From Cristatella mucedo (Eukaryota; Bryozoa; Phylactolaemata; Cristatellidae): DNA of 64,000 bases. The stretch's first letter is position 1. Each line of letters starts with the position of its first letter. A program made the position numbers and the translations under genes. The stretch is taken from NCBI GenBank assembly GCA_009760855.2, contig WPIO01000009.1:9139501-9203500 (forward strand). The letters are read 5' to 3'. Shown here one piece after another: positions 22,001-34,070 of the stretch. The notes under the pieces are model-generated. The model was given only the letters and a program-made list of their open reading frames with translations, did not search any database and was not told where the DNA came from.

Positions 22001-22180
22001 GTCAGTCTGGCGCTTTTTCGACGGCCTTGTGGCTCCTTGCATCCTGGCATCCAGTGGGCCACGCCGCTCCTCGGGTCCGGATGTCGTAGATTTCGCCCCT
22101 GCCAGTTCGGCCTTGAACGTTTCGGCTTCGGACGTTACGACGGCGGGGGGGGGGGGGGGGGAAGTTTCGGCGGCCTCCAT
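22001..22180 (-). other. GC-rich exon-like segment fused in frame to LINE-A
   Basis: On the minus strand an ATG at 22180 opens 60 codons (MEAAETSPPPPP..., then 'EAETFKAELAGAKS' and 'RPSKKRQTDE') that read straight into the LINE-A frame. A run of 17 G (C on the coding strand) makes the frame uncertain. The composition resembles the GC-rich coding exons of this window, not LINE-A. It may be a host mRNA piece picked up by template switching or an exon cut by the LINE insertion. Confidence 0.5.
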
Positions 22181-22312
22181 AATTAATATACACATTCATT
22201 TGTATAGTGACCTAAGAGAACTTGATCTCTATTCAGGCGCTTCACATATGCCACGGGGCTCGAGCCCACGACCTCGGCCAGATCTTGGTCGGGGTGAGCG
22301 CATTAACCACTG
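22181..22312 (-). mobile_element. SINE-2
   Basis: The tail 'attcatttgtatagtgacc' is followed by 'ctctattcaggcgcttcac', B-box-like 'gggctcgagcccacg' and head 'cttggtcggggtgagcgc' with 'taaccactgg'. It directly abuts the exon-like segment. Confidence 0.9.
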
Positions 22313-23240
22313 GCTGCGGCAGTTGACGATTTGGCAACGAATGCGTTTGCCATTTGTTGCCAGTTAATGGGCGCTTTATGCATAAGGGGATTGGCATTTT
22401 TGCTTTTCACTTAATCCTTAACTACTAAAGGCCACCGTGCCTGCCCTAAGAATTAACTTTTGCAGTGCTCTAATTTGCTGATGTTTCGTTACCAGTGACG
22501 TCACGAAACGATCTGGGTTTCAAGTCTGCCCTTCGTTCAAAAATATTTCTAGAATCTGCAAATTATTTTTGAGTAATCAGTGACCGCACAGCAAAATATA
22601 TAGACAAATTTGCGCTCGCTCTCTGTTGGTAAACTGAATCTACCATTTTATTTTAGCCGGGTATAGTCTGACACGTTGCTACTTTAAGGAAAGCTTCGAG
22701 CCATGTTTCTGCAGATTGCATAAACAAGGAAACAGTCATTACATGCGATTAGTAGGAAGCTCGCTGAAGAGCTAGCTTTAAAACTTAATTTTTCACGATG
22801 ACCCGTCTCATCTAGTAAAAGATTGCTTGTTGTGCAGTATCGTATAGCTTCTATGGTTGGCAATGACGGCGGTGCCTTGCGAAGAAGCAGCGAGCAGATG
22901 AGGGCTGCGAGCCAGAAACGTCGTGGCGGCCAACCCAAGGTTTGACCGTTTCTAAGTCCTCTTTTCATTGCCGCATCCATCGCAGTTAAATCGCTGGCAG
23001 CTCCGGACGCTCGTCAAAGCGCCAACGTGCGTGCTGTTGCCGCGTCTGCCCTGACTGGTGCACATAGTTTGCCTAGTACAAGCAGATTTGCATGCTTTGC
23101 GCCTTAGGTTGCCTCTCCACACGAATTCAAACTGGCGTCTTGTGGAGCAGGGAAACGTTGTCCACTAATATAAATGTGTATGCTGCACTTACTTTGGCTG
23201 CGAAACACATACCCAGCCCACAAAACAACGGTGTCTAATA
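22313..23240. other. no gene recognised
   Basis: Two open frames overlap near 22684-22980 on opposite strands. A segment at 22853-22939 (+) starting MVGNDGGALRRSSEQ ends at AAG|GTTTGA, a weak donor; it is not enough to call an exon. Confidence 0.4.

Positions 23241-23243
<3 letters not shown>

Positions 23244-23293
<50 letters not shown>
23244..23293. repeat. (TA)n microsatellite
   Basis: About 24 TA units. Confidence 0.95.
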
Positions 23294-23337
23294 GCACACA
23301 AATATATAAAAAATGAATAATAAGGATAATAATATTA

Positions 23338-23412
23338 ACACATATATATAGCGCCCTAGGATAACTAAATCTTTTTCTGTGCGCTCTACATTTGGCAGAA
23401 AAGTATATACCT
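23338..23412 (-). mobile_element. SINE/LINE 3' tail remnant between TA tracts
   Basis: 'tatagcgccctaggataac' and 'cgctctacatttggcag' are the paired arms of the shared tail in reverse. No other part of an element is present. Confidence 0.6.
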
Positions 23413-23413
23413 G

Positions 23414-23416
<3 letters not shown>

Positions 23417-23447
<31 letters not shown>
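23417..23447. repeat. (TA)n microsatellite
   Basis: About 14 TA units. Confidence 0.9.
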
Positions 23448-23449
<2 letters not shown>

Positions 23450-24426
23450 GAAGGTGTGTGTGTGCAGGTATATTGTGCGCTTGTATTTATATTTATATAA
23501 CATACTGGAGGAAAATGCATAGCTATTTTAATTGCCACTCCATCTTACAACACGTGACCAATACGAGTGACGGACCGCGTGGGCAACACCGCACTTGGTA
23601 GACCGACGGCGATTCTCGCTGACATTTGGAAGAGGATGCCGACGGTCGCAAGTAAATAAGCAATCGATAGCAGCGCAAAAGCAAAGCCGCACTCATCTTC
23701 CATATAGCTATGCTTCCACACTGTTTATAGTAGGGTTCCAGCGAGCACTGAGGCTCGATACCTGCCAGAGCGGGACTTCCGCAGACGGAAATCAGAAACC
23801 AACAACTTCAGAAGAACCGGTTACAGATGGTCATCTTTCTTTTAATTTACTCAATGAGACTGATCATTTAGAAGGGTTAAATATTTATGCTCGCTCTGCA
23901 CCGCGCCACCTTAACATATATTTCGCTTTTTCATCTTTTTCCTTTATATTTAATCAGCAAAAGTTAGATTTCAAACTTTACTTGCACGGTTCGCAATGAC
24001 GTAGTGGTACGATGAAAGTCAGTTCTAAAGTACCCGCCGCAGAGCGAGCACGAGTGCGAACTTATTTCGCTATCCAGCCTCCGTGGAGCCAAAAGCTCGT
24101 AGAAATTGCAAGTAATATTCGTAACCAATAGCGCGTACTCAAAATCAACGCTGCATGACGTCACAGCCCTCTAGCACTGCAGAACACCTGCTTAAAGATC
24201 ACATGGTGGCTGAAGTTACCTCTCATGGCATGTAACTGTAGCTGTTAATAGCGAAGAAACCATAGAGGAGAAGCAGAGAACATTACGAGGTTCTATTCGA
24301 AGTGTGCCATTGATGCATGCTGCGACTTCGTGTTGCTTGCGGCTCTGGAACTATAACTTTCGCATCAAACACGATGTAAGTAACGGCTGCTAGACCATAC
24401 TGCCGCAAAACCTTCAAAGCACGGTT

Positions 24427-24430
<4 letters not shown>
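23448..24430. other. no gene recognised
   Basis: A 134-codon open frame at 23595-23999 has no recognisable motif. Nothing else is supported. Confidence 0.4.

Positions 24431-24512
<82 letters not shown>
24431..24512. repeat. compound (TA)n-(TG)n-(TA)n microsatellite
   Basis: Two TA runs flank a short GTGTGTGT block. Confidence 0.95.
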
Positions 24513-24739
24513 ATGTATTGCCCATACCTCAGTGGCAAATCCGCACAACTCCGCCATAACCTATGTTTCTGTTCAACTGCAGACGGAAACCGTCTGAGAG
24601 ATCTATACAGTACGGCACTAGGGAAACCACTGCAGAAGAAAATCTGGCGCCGACTCAGACTAATTATCAAATTACGCAGCTTGTATGACATCCAAACCTC
24701 GCATTACGATTCACGCGCGAATCCTAACGTTCATAATTC

Positions 24740-25060
24740 AGGGACCGGCGGTAAACCCCTACGATAGAGGCAGTCCGAGCCTGACTAACACCGGCTTGCG
24801 TTTCACGGACGCCTTCGCAGCCGAACAGCCCTCTCTTGCAGCCAAAACGTCGGCCCAGGCGACCGAAGCATGCGGGCCACGAGCCGAAGGATCACACGGC
24901 CGAAACTGCCGCGGCCGAAGCTCGCGTACCGAACGCGCGTGCCCAGTACCGTACATCAGCCCGATTATGACTGTCGAAATAGTGCTCACGGCTCCTGGAT
25001 TATAATAACCTAGCAACTGATTATTTAGCAATCCTTGGTTAGACGCCGCCTAAGTCGAAG
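24740..25060. other. CpG-rich sequence upstream of the phosphatase gene
   Basis: GC-rich with repeated 'gccgaa' phrases. It is open on both strands but without a recognisable motif. It could belong to the 5' regulatory region of the phosphatase gene about 0.9 kb downstream. Confidence 0.35.
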
Positions 25061-25127
25061 TCAATTAATTGGCGGTTTCTCCCTGGACGCAGAAGCCACC
25101 GCACCGAGTCTGCGACGAGACCAAAGA

Positions 25128-25302
25128 GAATGCATTCTGATTTGGCAGCCTCATTTGTGTATAGGCGGCAGAAGAGCCTTCGTGGCTATCGCCGCCGTTT
25201 GCAGTGGACAATAAAAAAAGGGCAGCACAGTGCCAGACTCGAACCCGCCACCAAGGGGTAGCGAAAAGCGAGCGTCTCGCCACTTGGGCTAAGACCCGGG
25301 TT
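25128..25302 (-). mobile_element. SINE-1, diverged
   Basis: In reverse: head with B-box-like 'gggttcgagtctgg', body 'ttattgtccactgcaaacgg', 'gcgatagccacgaaggctct', and end 'tatacacaaatgaggctgcc'. Confidence 0.8.
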
Positions 25303-25439
25303 GGGGGGGAGGCAATCTCTGACCATGACTCATCCTCACTGTGCGTCCCGGCGGGCGAGACCCTTACACGGGCATCCGCGAATCTTCTGCTTAAAATAAC
25401 TTTCCTTTGCGACGCTAACACTTTGCCTGAGCTTTGAGG

Positions 25440-25850
25440 CCTCTTCAAATCGTCGGAAGCTATGCACTCCTGAAAAAGCCCGCACCCGCGCCGACGTTCG
25501 CGGTCGGTTTTTGCCCCTCGACGGCGACGTCTACCGGGCGAACCGAGTTACCCTGCGGACTAAGGGCTTCCGCCGACTCCCGATCGAGAATTTTCGGCTA
25601 ATCAGAGGGTGGAGCTGACTGAACTTTTGCTGCGACCGCCAAAACCCGTGAAATATTCACGCTGCCGCCGCCACCGCCGGTGCGACGCGCCTTCAAAAAA
25701 AGCTCGAGTTATCTCTCCTGACTGGGAGCCGAGCAGGAGCCTCCGCGCGGAAGCCATGTTGCTTTCCGCTTAGCGCCTGTAAGCGGTCGCAGAACGCGTC
25801 GGAATGCGTACCCGGCCCGGTTAAGCCGTCGACTGCGTGCGCTCGGCGTC
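25440..25850 (+). promoter_or_regulatory. CpG-rich promoter / 5' UTR of the PTPN3/4 homologue
   Basis: This stretch immediately before the start codon is rich in CpG and lacks repeats. The ATG at 25851 sits in the context 'gcgtcATGG' with a favourable G at +4. No TATA box is evident, so a CpG-type promoter is likely. The exact transcription start is not visible. Confidence 0.45.
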
Positions 25851-27722
25851 ATGGCTGGAGACATAAACGGAGCTAGCGGCACCTACAACGTGCGCGACAG
25901 CGAGCTGCGAAGCGACGTACCCGAGCCTGCTGTGCGCACCGTCAAGTGCGCGGTCGCTTTCTTGGACGGTACGCAGCACACTTTCGAGGTCGACCGGCGG
26001 GGCAAGGCTCACAACTTGCTCAATGCCGTCTTCACTCACCTCGAGCTGATCGAAAAGGACTATTTCGGACTGCAGTTCGTCGAAGCGGTCGAGCACGGCC
26101 AGGACGTGGCTCGCTGGGTCGACCCGCTCAGAACGCTGAAGCGGCAAATCAAGAGCGAGCCGCCCTATCTGCTCTACTTCAGGGTCAAGTTCTACGTGTC
26201 CGACCCGAGCCGGCTCCAGGAGGAGTACACTAGGTACCACTTTTACCTGCAGCTGAAGCGCGACATCCACGAAGGCAAGCTGTACTGCCCGAAAGGCATC
26301 GCCGCCCTGCTGTGCAGCTACTGCGTCCAGTCGGAGCTGGGCGACTACAGCCCCGACGACCACAAGGCCGGCTACGTAGCCGAGTTCAAGTTCATTCCAA
26401 GTCAGGACGGCGACTTCGAGCGCGAAGTCGCCAGGCTGCACGCCCAGCACAAGGGCCAGACACCGGCCGACGCCGAGTTCAAGTATCTGGAGAGGGCGCG
26501 GCATCTCGAGATGTACGGCGTCGATCTGCATCCGGCGCGCGACGCGGCCGGCACGGACATCAAGCTGGGCGTCACGCACGGTGGCCTGGTCGTCTTTCAG
26601 AGCAACACCAAGCTCAACACGTTCCTGTGGTACGCGATCAGCAAGATATCGTTCAAGAGGAAGCACTTCTTCCTCGAGATACGCAGCAGCAGCAGCGAGG
26701 GACGCGGCGACGGCGGCGGCGGCAGAGAGGACGCGCTCGTTGGCTTCACGATGCTGACGTACAGGTCGTGCAAGAACCTGTGGAAATCGTGCGTCGAGCA
26801 TCACTCCTTTTTCCGCCTGCAGCACGTGAAAGGCAACCCGCGCAAGTGGTACCACCTGGGCTCCAAGTTCCGCTACAGCGGTCGGACCGAGTACGAGGCG
26901 CAGCAGGAGAACAGGCGCCTCGGGCGCGGCGGCAGTGAGAAGGCCTTCGAGAGGACGCCGAGCAAGCGGGCGAGGCACACGATCGGCGGCATCACGGCCA
27001 GCCGCTCGTCAGTCGTCGGCCTGGAGCGGCGCGACAGCTATGGCGGCTCGTCGAGCTACAGCAACTCGGTGACGCAGAAGCCGCCTCTGCGCAGCAGCTT
27101 CTCGAGCAAGACGCGCTCGTCCTACTCGCTGGATCAGAAGCCGCCGCTCGCGCCTCAGCCGCTTGCGCCTCAGCCGCCTGTCCGCCATCACCACCATTCG
27201 CACCACCACGGCTGGCTGGGGCCCGAGGCGACCGCGCTGCTGCTGCCGCCGCCACCGCTGCCGCCGCCTCGGGGCGACGGAGACGACGACGGAGGCTTCC
27301 TGAACGGCTCGTCGAGCAAGAGGACGAGCATAGCTAAGCGGGACTCGATAGCGTCCAGAGAGACGGCCATCAGCGCCAGCAAGGTGGTCGTGTCTCTGCG
27401 AGAGAATGGCGGCAGCTTGCACGCGGTCGGAGGAGGCGGCAGCTACCGAGATAGCAGCAGCTACGACGTGCCTGCCTACACGGACATTCCGCACGAGAAC
27501 GGCTTCTTGGACAGCCACAGTCTGGTGACGATCCGAATGAAGCCGGACGAACAGGGACGGTTCGGCTTCAACGTCAAGGGCGGCGCCGACCAGGGCATGC
27601 CCATAATCGTGTCACGTGTGGCCGCCGGCATGCCGGCCGATCTGTGCGTGCCGAGGCTGAACGAAGGTGATCAGGTGCTGTTCATCAACGGCAGAGACGT
27701 GACGCAGCATTCGCATGAGCAG
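25851..27722 (+). CDS. PTPN4: Non-receptor tyrosine phosphatase PTPN3/PTPN4 (Ptpmeg), exon 1: FERM, FA and most of PDZ
   Basis: The gene encodes a cytoplasmic, membrane/cytoskeleton-linked tyrosine phosphatase of 987 residues; vertebrate PTPN3 and PTPN4 are slightly above 900. Exon 1 supplies residues 1-624. FERM F1 is about 30-113, F2 about 120-225 and F3 about 226-325 (with 'FLWYAISKISFKRKHFFLEI' and 'YRSCKNLWKSCVEHHSFFRL'). The FA region follows (about 330-375), then a Ser/Arg-rich linker with a His- and Pro-rich part near 440-480. The PDZ starts near 555 with the carboxylate-binding loop 'RFGFNVKGG' and 'RLNEGDQVLFINGRDV'. The exon ends CAG|GTGAGT in phase 0. F3 has an extra Ser/Gly stretch at about 279-293. 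The symbol stands for the PTPN3/4 clade; I cannot choose between paralogues. Confidence 0.95.
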
Positions 27723-27732
27723 GTGAGTGAGT

Positions 27733-27754
27733 GAGAGAGAGAGAGAGAGAGAGA
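27733..27754. repeat. (GA)n beside the exon 1 splice donor
   Basis: The GA run begins about 10 bases inside phosphatase intron 1, directly after GTGAGTGAGT. Confidence 0.95.
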
Positions 27755-27887
27755 CAAGTGGCCAGGCACCGTGTGCCTCCCTCCCCTCCCCTCCCCTCTC
27801 CCCCTCCCGACAGGAGCCGTGGACCCTGTGTGACAGCTGTGCATGCTTGCGTGCGTGCATTGTGCACGTTGTTTTCACTAATTGATA

Positions 27888-27980
27888 GTCGATGCGCTTC
27901 CTTTCCAGCCTGCGCTAAGTGCTCGGAAAAGGATTTAGTTCCCTTGGAGTCCTGTGCAGATGCATTATTGTTAAAATTGT
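27888..27980 (+). mobile_element. LINE-C-type 3' tail remnant in intron 1
   Basis: 'cgatgcgcttcctttccag' and 'aaaggatttagttccc', then 'tgcattattgtt', follow the LINE 3' end order. No coding part is present. Confidence 0.55.
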
Positions 27981-28089
27981 CGTTGTTACCCAGCCGGTGT
28001 AGGCATGAGCTTTGGGTGTATTTGTGCATGCACTCGCATATCAGTGGGTTAAGCCCCTATGCTCATGCATGTCTGTGTGAGCGAGTTTT

Positions 28090-28170
28090 ATGCGTCCGTG
28101 TGTGCGCGAGTGTGTGTGTGTGCGCGCGAGTGTGTGTGCGCGCGTGTGCGAGCGTGTGTGCGAGTGTGTG
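28090..28170. repeat. GT/GC alternating purine-pyrimidine tract
   Basis: An imperfect run of GT, GC and GA dinucleotides in intron 1; potential Z-DNA. Confidence 0.8.
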
Positions 28171-29047
28171 CCATATTCGTCATGCTGCCATCTGGATTGT
28201 GAGTGGAGCCCTGCGGACACCAAGGCCCAGTCCTACAGCTGTGCAAACTCGTGACTACAATGGGTACGGCATCTCGATACTTGGGACAACAATCAGACTG
28301 TTCCCTCTGGCCGTTGGGTTGCTTCGAATCAGTGCAGTGCAGCCACTGATGACCGGTTGCATGCAGAGCTTCGGCAGGCTTGAGCAGAAGGCAGAATTGC
28401 ATTGGTCAGCTCAGGTGCTTGGGGGGAGAGGAGGGGTGGGGGAAGAGAGAAAGGAGGGGGTGGGGGAGGAGTGGTAATGAGCTTCCAATGATGATGGTAA
28501 TCGCTAGATTCTTTAATTGGGATAATTAGTGGAAGCCATCTTCCCATGGTTACCGGTGGATTTATACACATACTGTGACCCGCCCCCACTACCTCTAGTC
28601 TCCTTCCCTGCACTACACCATAGTGCCACTGAGAAGGCTGCTGCCACTGCTGGTAATGCGATCGGCAACCTTTGAATGTAGACAGACTGGATTTATTGCT
28701 TGCGTGGTCTGGCTTCTGTCAATCGTGTCGTTGATGAAGATCTGAATATCTCGGCCTATAGTGGATAGGAAAGCCAGTATGCCATTCATGAACCCGGCAG
28801 GCTTGCTTTGGAATGCTGAGTCACCGGTGAGGCTACATGCAGCCTGCCTGACTTGAATTAATTATTCGTGGCAGATCCTGAATGGGATGCCAGTATGTGC
28901 AGTAATGGATGCAGTGTGCACGTGGTAATGCCGCACCCGATAGGCAGCTGGTGGCTATTTATTTACTGTGACTGACTGATTGTATAATGTGTCATGTCGG
29001 TTCCTTCACCGATGGTACTCAGTAGCTTTCATTGATATCTATTCTGC
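28171..29047. other. phosphatase intron 1, no feature recognised
   Basis: It contains a purine-rich stretch near 28420-28475 (G and A only for long runs) and otherwise nothing supported. Confidence 0.5.
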
Positions 29048-29341
29048 GCATCTCCATGTGCTCAGCCGTGTTCCTCATGAATGGGCAGTGCCAAGTTTTA
29101 CAGCCTACTGCAGGGCTTAATTGTATTTTGAAATTTGCAGAGTTTAAGCTCTCTTAAGATACTATACAAATGAATTGCATTATATTATTTGTTGGGAAAT
29201 ATAATATAATGCAATTAATGTGTATAGCATCTTAAGAGAGCTTAAACTCTGCAAATTGCAAAATACAATTAAGCCTTGCAGTAAGCTGTAAAACTTGGCA
29301 CTGCCCATTCATAAGGAACACGGCTGAGCACACGGAGATGC
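29048..29341. repeat. 141-bp-arm near-perfect palindrome, 12-nt spacer
   Basis: The left arm 29048-29188 and right arm 29201-29341 are reverse complements with about 8-10 mismatches by eye. Each arm contains a retroelement-type tail ('tcttaagagagcttaaactc' with 'tatagca') reading outward from the centre. The intronic transcript would fold into a hairpin of about 140 bp. Confidence 0.95.
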
Positions 29342-30320
<979 letters not shown>

Positions 30321-31484
30321 GTTTTGCTATAGTTCTGACCGATTGGGTCTCTTTCCCCTTTGCTTGCCCTTGACTTGTGTGCGTACTGGCTCGATCGCAC
30401 GTCGGTTTCGGCTCGATTCTGCTGGCTAGCTCAAGGCGACTATGGCGGTTGCTGGAGCGCCAAAAGCGACCGTGGCTTCTTGGTGGACCCGCTGTTGGCA
30501 CCGGCTGTTGTGCCACGCTTTCCAGCCGATGAGTGACCGGAAGCATTGCAATGCACTGCCGCAGTCCCGTGTGCACACTTGCAGTCGGCCTCGTGCACCG
30601 GCACGCTGCCTCGGCAGCTCTTGGTGGAGATCCTGTCTGCCATTTGCCTTCAGAAAGGCCATCGCTGCTGCTTCGTGCTTCCAGCACTCGTCGCCTGCTA
30701 GCTTGTGCTACCACTACTGGTCAGTTACTACTAGCACCAGGGCGTGCCCCCAACCTCCCAGTGTGTGTGTGTGTGTGTGTGTGCATGAGGGGGAAGCGTT
30801 TTTGCGAGCAAGAACTCGAAGTCATCTCTCTCGATCGATCGATCATACGTCGTGTATCATTCACTCCTTAAGTCAGCACAGGCTTTGACCCCATTCCCCA
30901 GCTGGCTGGCCGGAAGCTACCCAGGTCTGCACACTTTGTCGTGTGCCACTCCATAAAGACTCAAGTCGGATAAATTATTTGTGACTATCAATAGTTGCTT
31001 TGCGGTAGGCTGATTTGGACAACAGGCATGTTAGCCTTTGTCGTTAGACTGGTAATGTTGGTCGTCTCTCTGTCAAGTTCAGCCGTGCAAAGTTGCTAGA
31101 GCCACAGGGCTGTGAATAAAAGGGAATTTAGTGGTCGGCTGATTCGACAGCTTCATGTGTTTAGCTGTAGAACAGCCTTAGCTGCTGTCACCTCCCTCCC
31201 CTGCCCCTCGTGCAGAGGACAATGCTGGATTCTAAAGTACAAAGACTCGGACCTTCTGTCGCATTTGCAGTTTGACCTGGGTCTTGGAAGTGTGAGCACC
31301 TTACTCGCAGGCGATAGATCTGGGCGGCTAAGTAGCGTGGCGTTTTTGCTGAAAGAGATTCTCTATTGACCAATCCAAAAAAAGCACAATATTGACACGG
31401 TCTTTCTTTTATGGTACTAGAAACGTTTATAATTATTATTTTAGTAGATCCACTGTGTGTGAGCATCTTCGAGCACGCATGAGT

Positions 31485-31486
<2 letters not shown>

Positions 31487-31561
<75 letters not shown>
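31487..31561. repeat. (TG)n microsatellite
   Basis: About 37 TG units, followed by two copies of 'tgtgtgccttggcctc'. Confidence 0.97.
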
Positions 31562-31562
<1 letters not shown>

Positions 31563-31699
31563 CCCTGTGTGTGCCTTGGCCTCTGTGTGTGCCTTGGCCT
31601 CTGTGTGTGTGTGCTTGCCTGCACGCTTGTGCATGTGCACGTCTGTGTAAGCTCCACAAAGACAATGTGGGTCTTACCCTGGAAAGTCTGCCGTAGCGC

Positions 31700-32460
31700 T
31701 ATCTAAGTCGAAAAAGTTCAGGCAGACATTTGAGGAAGTTGGTAGCATGGGATTCGCAGAACATGATGGTTGTAAGGGATATGCCAGAGTTGGCAGTAGC
31801 TGAGAGATGCTGTTGCTGCTTAAGAATTGTGGAAGTGAGTTTCACAGTCTAGCACCTGCAGAGCAAAAGCTTTTGTTGCCAACGGTCTTAAGTGAATGAA
31901 TGGCCAATGAACCAATTCATTGTCCATCGAGGACCTCAGGGCAGGAGGAGGCTGAACTTGGTGCAACAGTTAAGCTAGGCGTGAAGGAGGCCATGGAAGG
32001 CGTCTTTGTGGGTCAGAGTAAGAACCTCTGTGTCTGTTCTGTCGCAGCTCTGTCTGTTTATCAACCGGGAGCCTTCGTAGCAAAGGAGATCAGTGGCCAT
32101 AGTTCTTGAATTGGTTAACCACCCTGCAGCCATATTCAGCACCAGCTGTGTCGGCTCTGTGGCTGTTTTCGGTAGCCCAGCCAAACCTGAACTACGGTGG
32201 TCCTGTCCTGATAGAACAAGGGAGCTATTAAGATCGTCAGCCAGCCACCAGTATAGGGGATCCCTAATCTTGGACAGAGACAGAACATGATGACTAGCTG
32301 TCGGCGCCATCTTCTGAATTAAACATGTAAATGTCAAGCGGTTGTCAAAGAGGATACCTTAAGTACGTGAGGGTAACGTCGATCGCCCATCAGCCATGAG
32401 AAGAGGTTCCCTACTCACGCATCTGTGCCCCATGAGTCGGAGTTTGGTGTTGTTCTTTAG
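31700..32460 (-). mobile_element. LINE-B-like fragment, degenerate
   Basis: Minus-strand frame 32337-31975 reads 'FTCLIQKMAPTASHHVLSLSKIRD' and 'SSLVLS', parallel to the LINE-B 'FKSFIQKTASAASHHVQSLSDIRS' near 49.3 kb. Further stops break the rest. Confidence 0.7.
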
Positions 32461-32660
32461 CTTATGCTGCCACTACGCACTTGCATGCTGACCCTGTCAC
32501 CCTTAACCATGTTATTCATATTGTCTATCAAGCATGATACCGCTCACCATTCGATCGTGTTTCCTTTGCAGCAAATGTAAAGCACCTAGAAAGAGGTTGA
32601 GTTCTTTGAGGGGCTTTATCAATTGTACTATCATGTGTACTATTATTATTATAAGGAAAT
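32461..32660 (+). mobile_element. LINE-A 3' tail nested in the minus-strand LINE
   Basis: 3' UTR ('gcatgctgaccctgtcac', 'taaccatgttattcat') plus the stem-loop and TATTATTATT. It splits a LINE that reads in the opposite direction on both sides. Confidence 0.88.
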
Positions 32661-32870
32661 TGACCAACATCCAGGATCTAGTCTTTGTCTGCAAGGTAGG
32701 CGTTCAGTCTGTCAGCTGCAACAGCTGGTCGTTTAAATGACAAGTGCAGCTTGGGTGTCGTCGGCATAGACTTGATAGCCGATACCATGGGCCCAGATTA
32801 ACTTTTGTTATAGAGGCTAAGTAATTGCGCACCACGTTCTTTGCACGTCTTTAGCATGAAGAGGTCTTTG
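32661..32870 (-). mobile_element. LINE-B-like fragment, upstream part
   Basis: In reverse it reads 'GPWYRLSSLCRRHP'/'GIGYQVYADDTQ', including a YADD motif, consistent with the part of the RT preceding 32460 in element order. Confidence 0.65.
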
Positions 32871-33410
32871 CTCACTGTCACTTGTAAGAGAGCACGAGCA
32901 TGCAAGTACAGCAGCTACCGAACAGACCGAGCAGAGCACTGTGGGTAACTAAGTCTATATTGTCCACAGTACGAACCTCAGTGAACAGTAGCAGCATGTA
33001 GCCCATCGTGTAGGCCGGTTTGGACGAGCCATCAGAGAGTTACGATGCAGTAGCCCGTCTGGGGGTTCGAGCTCATCTGGGCAAAGTGGCACTTGTGGAT
33101 CCTTGAGTCGAAGAGCAAGAGTTTGCTTTCTTTTGGTGGTTGCTTTTCCGCTGGTCGATTGGTGCCTTCCATAACCGGGCTTTCGTGCCGTGCTCCTGAC
33201 ACATTGGGCAGAGATGGCAGTGTGAAGCCCCGACCGTGAGCCTAACCGTGCTCTTGCCGGAAACAGCATCCTGTGCATGCATCCGGTGGTGGCAAAGGCA
33301 GTGCAAGTTACTAGGTGTCGTCGGGCAGGGCAAGCTTCACTATGATCACGGTGAAGATGCAGTGCCAGCCATCTCGGTAAAGCAAAAATAGAAGTCGGCT
33401 GATTCAGTAA

Positions 33411-33411
33411 C

Positions 33412-33450
<39 letters not shown>
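33411..33450. repeat. (AAT)n tract, tail of LINE-C
   Basis: About 13 AAT units, directly adjacent to the LINE-C 3' end. Confidence 0.95.
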
Positions 33451-33451
<1 letters not shown>

Positions 33452-33895
33452 TCTTGTGTAGTACATATTTAGGTGCTTTAGAATTTGCTGCCAGTGAAGC
33501 AATAGCAAGGAGTTAGTGACCTTCGAGGTATCATGTATAAACAAGAATACAAAAGCACCGATGCACATCATGCCCAGTTAAGTGCTCGGAGCGCCTAAGA
33601 AAAAAGCAAGATGGCCGGTGGTGAATGGAAAGCTAAGCAGAACACGTTTTTAAGTTGACTGCTATGCAGTCATTGCAGGTGGTGGCAGAAGTTGCAGTAA
33701 TCTAGATGCGATATCAGTAGTTTTGCTGTCGTACTATTGTCTAAGCAGGTCCTGATTTTGGCGATGTTCTTTAGGCCGACCTTACAGTGGAGGAAATGTG
33801 CTCATCCAATAGCACGTTGAGATTACAGGCAGATGGCACTGATGGAGTGATGCCAGATGAACCAAGCTTTAGGTTGACGTGTTCCAACATGAGTG
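33451..33895 (-). mobile_element. LINE-C 3' half, degenerate
   Basis: The 3' tail is followed in reverse by sequence parallel to 15.4-15.6 kb ('gtctaagcaggtcctgattt', 'gtggaggaaatgtgctcat'). Confidence 0.75.
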
Positions 33896-33899
33896 TGAC

Positions 33900-34070
33900 A
33901 CTAGAGAGTGCCAAGTAGAAGAGCATTAGTGGCTATCAATCACCGACCCCCCCCCCTACCCACTTCCCACTGTGGGCAACAAGGGATTGCCTGGTGCAGC
34001 AGTCGAACTGGCGTGGTACTAAAAGTACGAGCACCTTGCACCCATGTGCAGCACTCGGGAGTGGCAGTGT
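33900..34070 (-). mobile_element. possible SINE-1, very diverged
   Basis: 'gtagaagagcattagtggc' and 'caacaagggattgcctggtg' resemble the SINE-1 body in reverse, with a C-rich interruption. Weak. Confidence 0.35.

Noticed and set aside
22853-22939. exon-like segment MVGNDGGALRRSSEQ ending before GTTTGA
   Set aside because: The donor is weak, no partner exon was found, and the opposite strand is equally open.
25821-26978. 385-codon open frame on the minus strand
   Set aside because: It lies opposite the FERM-encoding exon. The strong G/C preference at third positions removes stops from the antisense frame; the peptide is Val/Leu/Arg-rich without a known motif.
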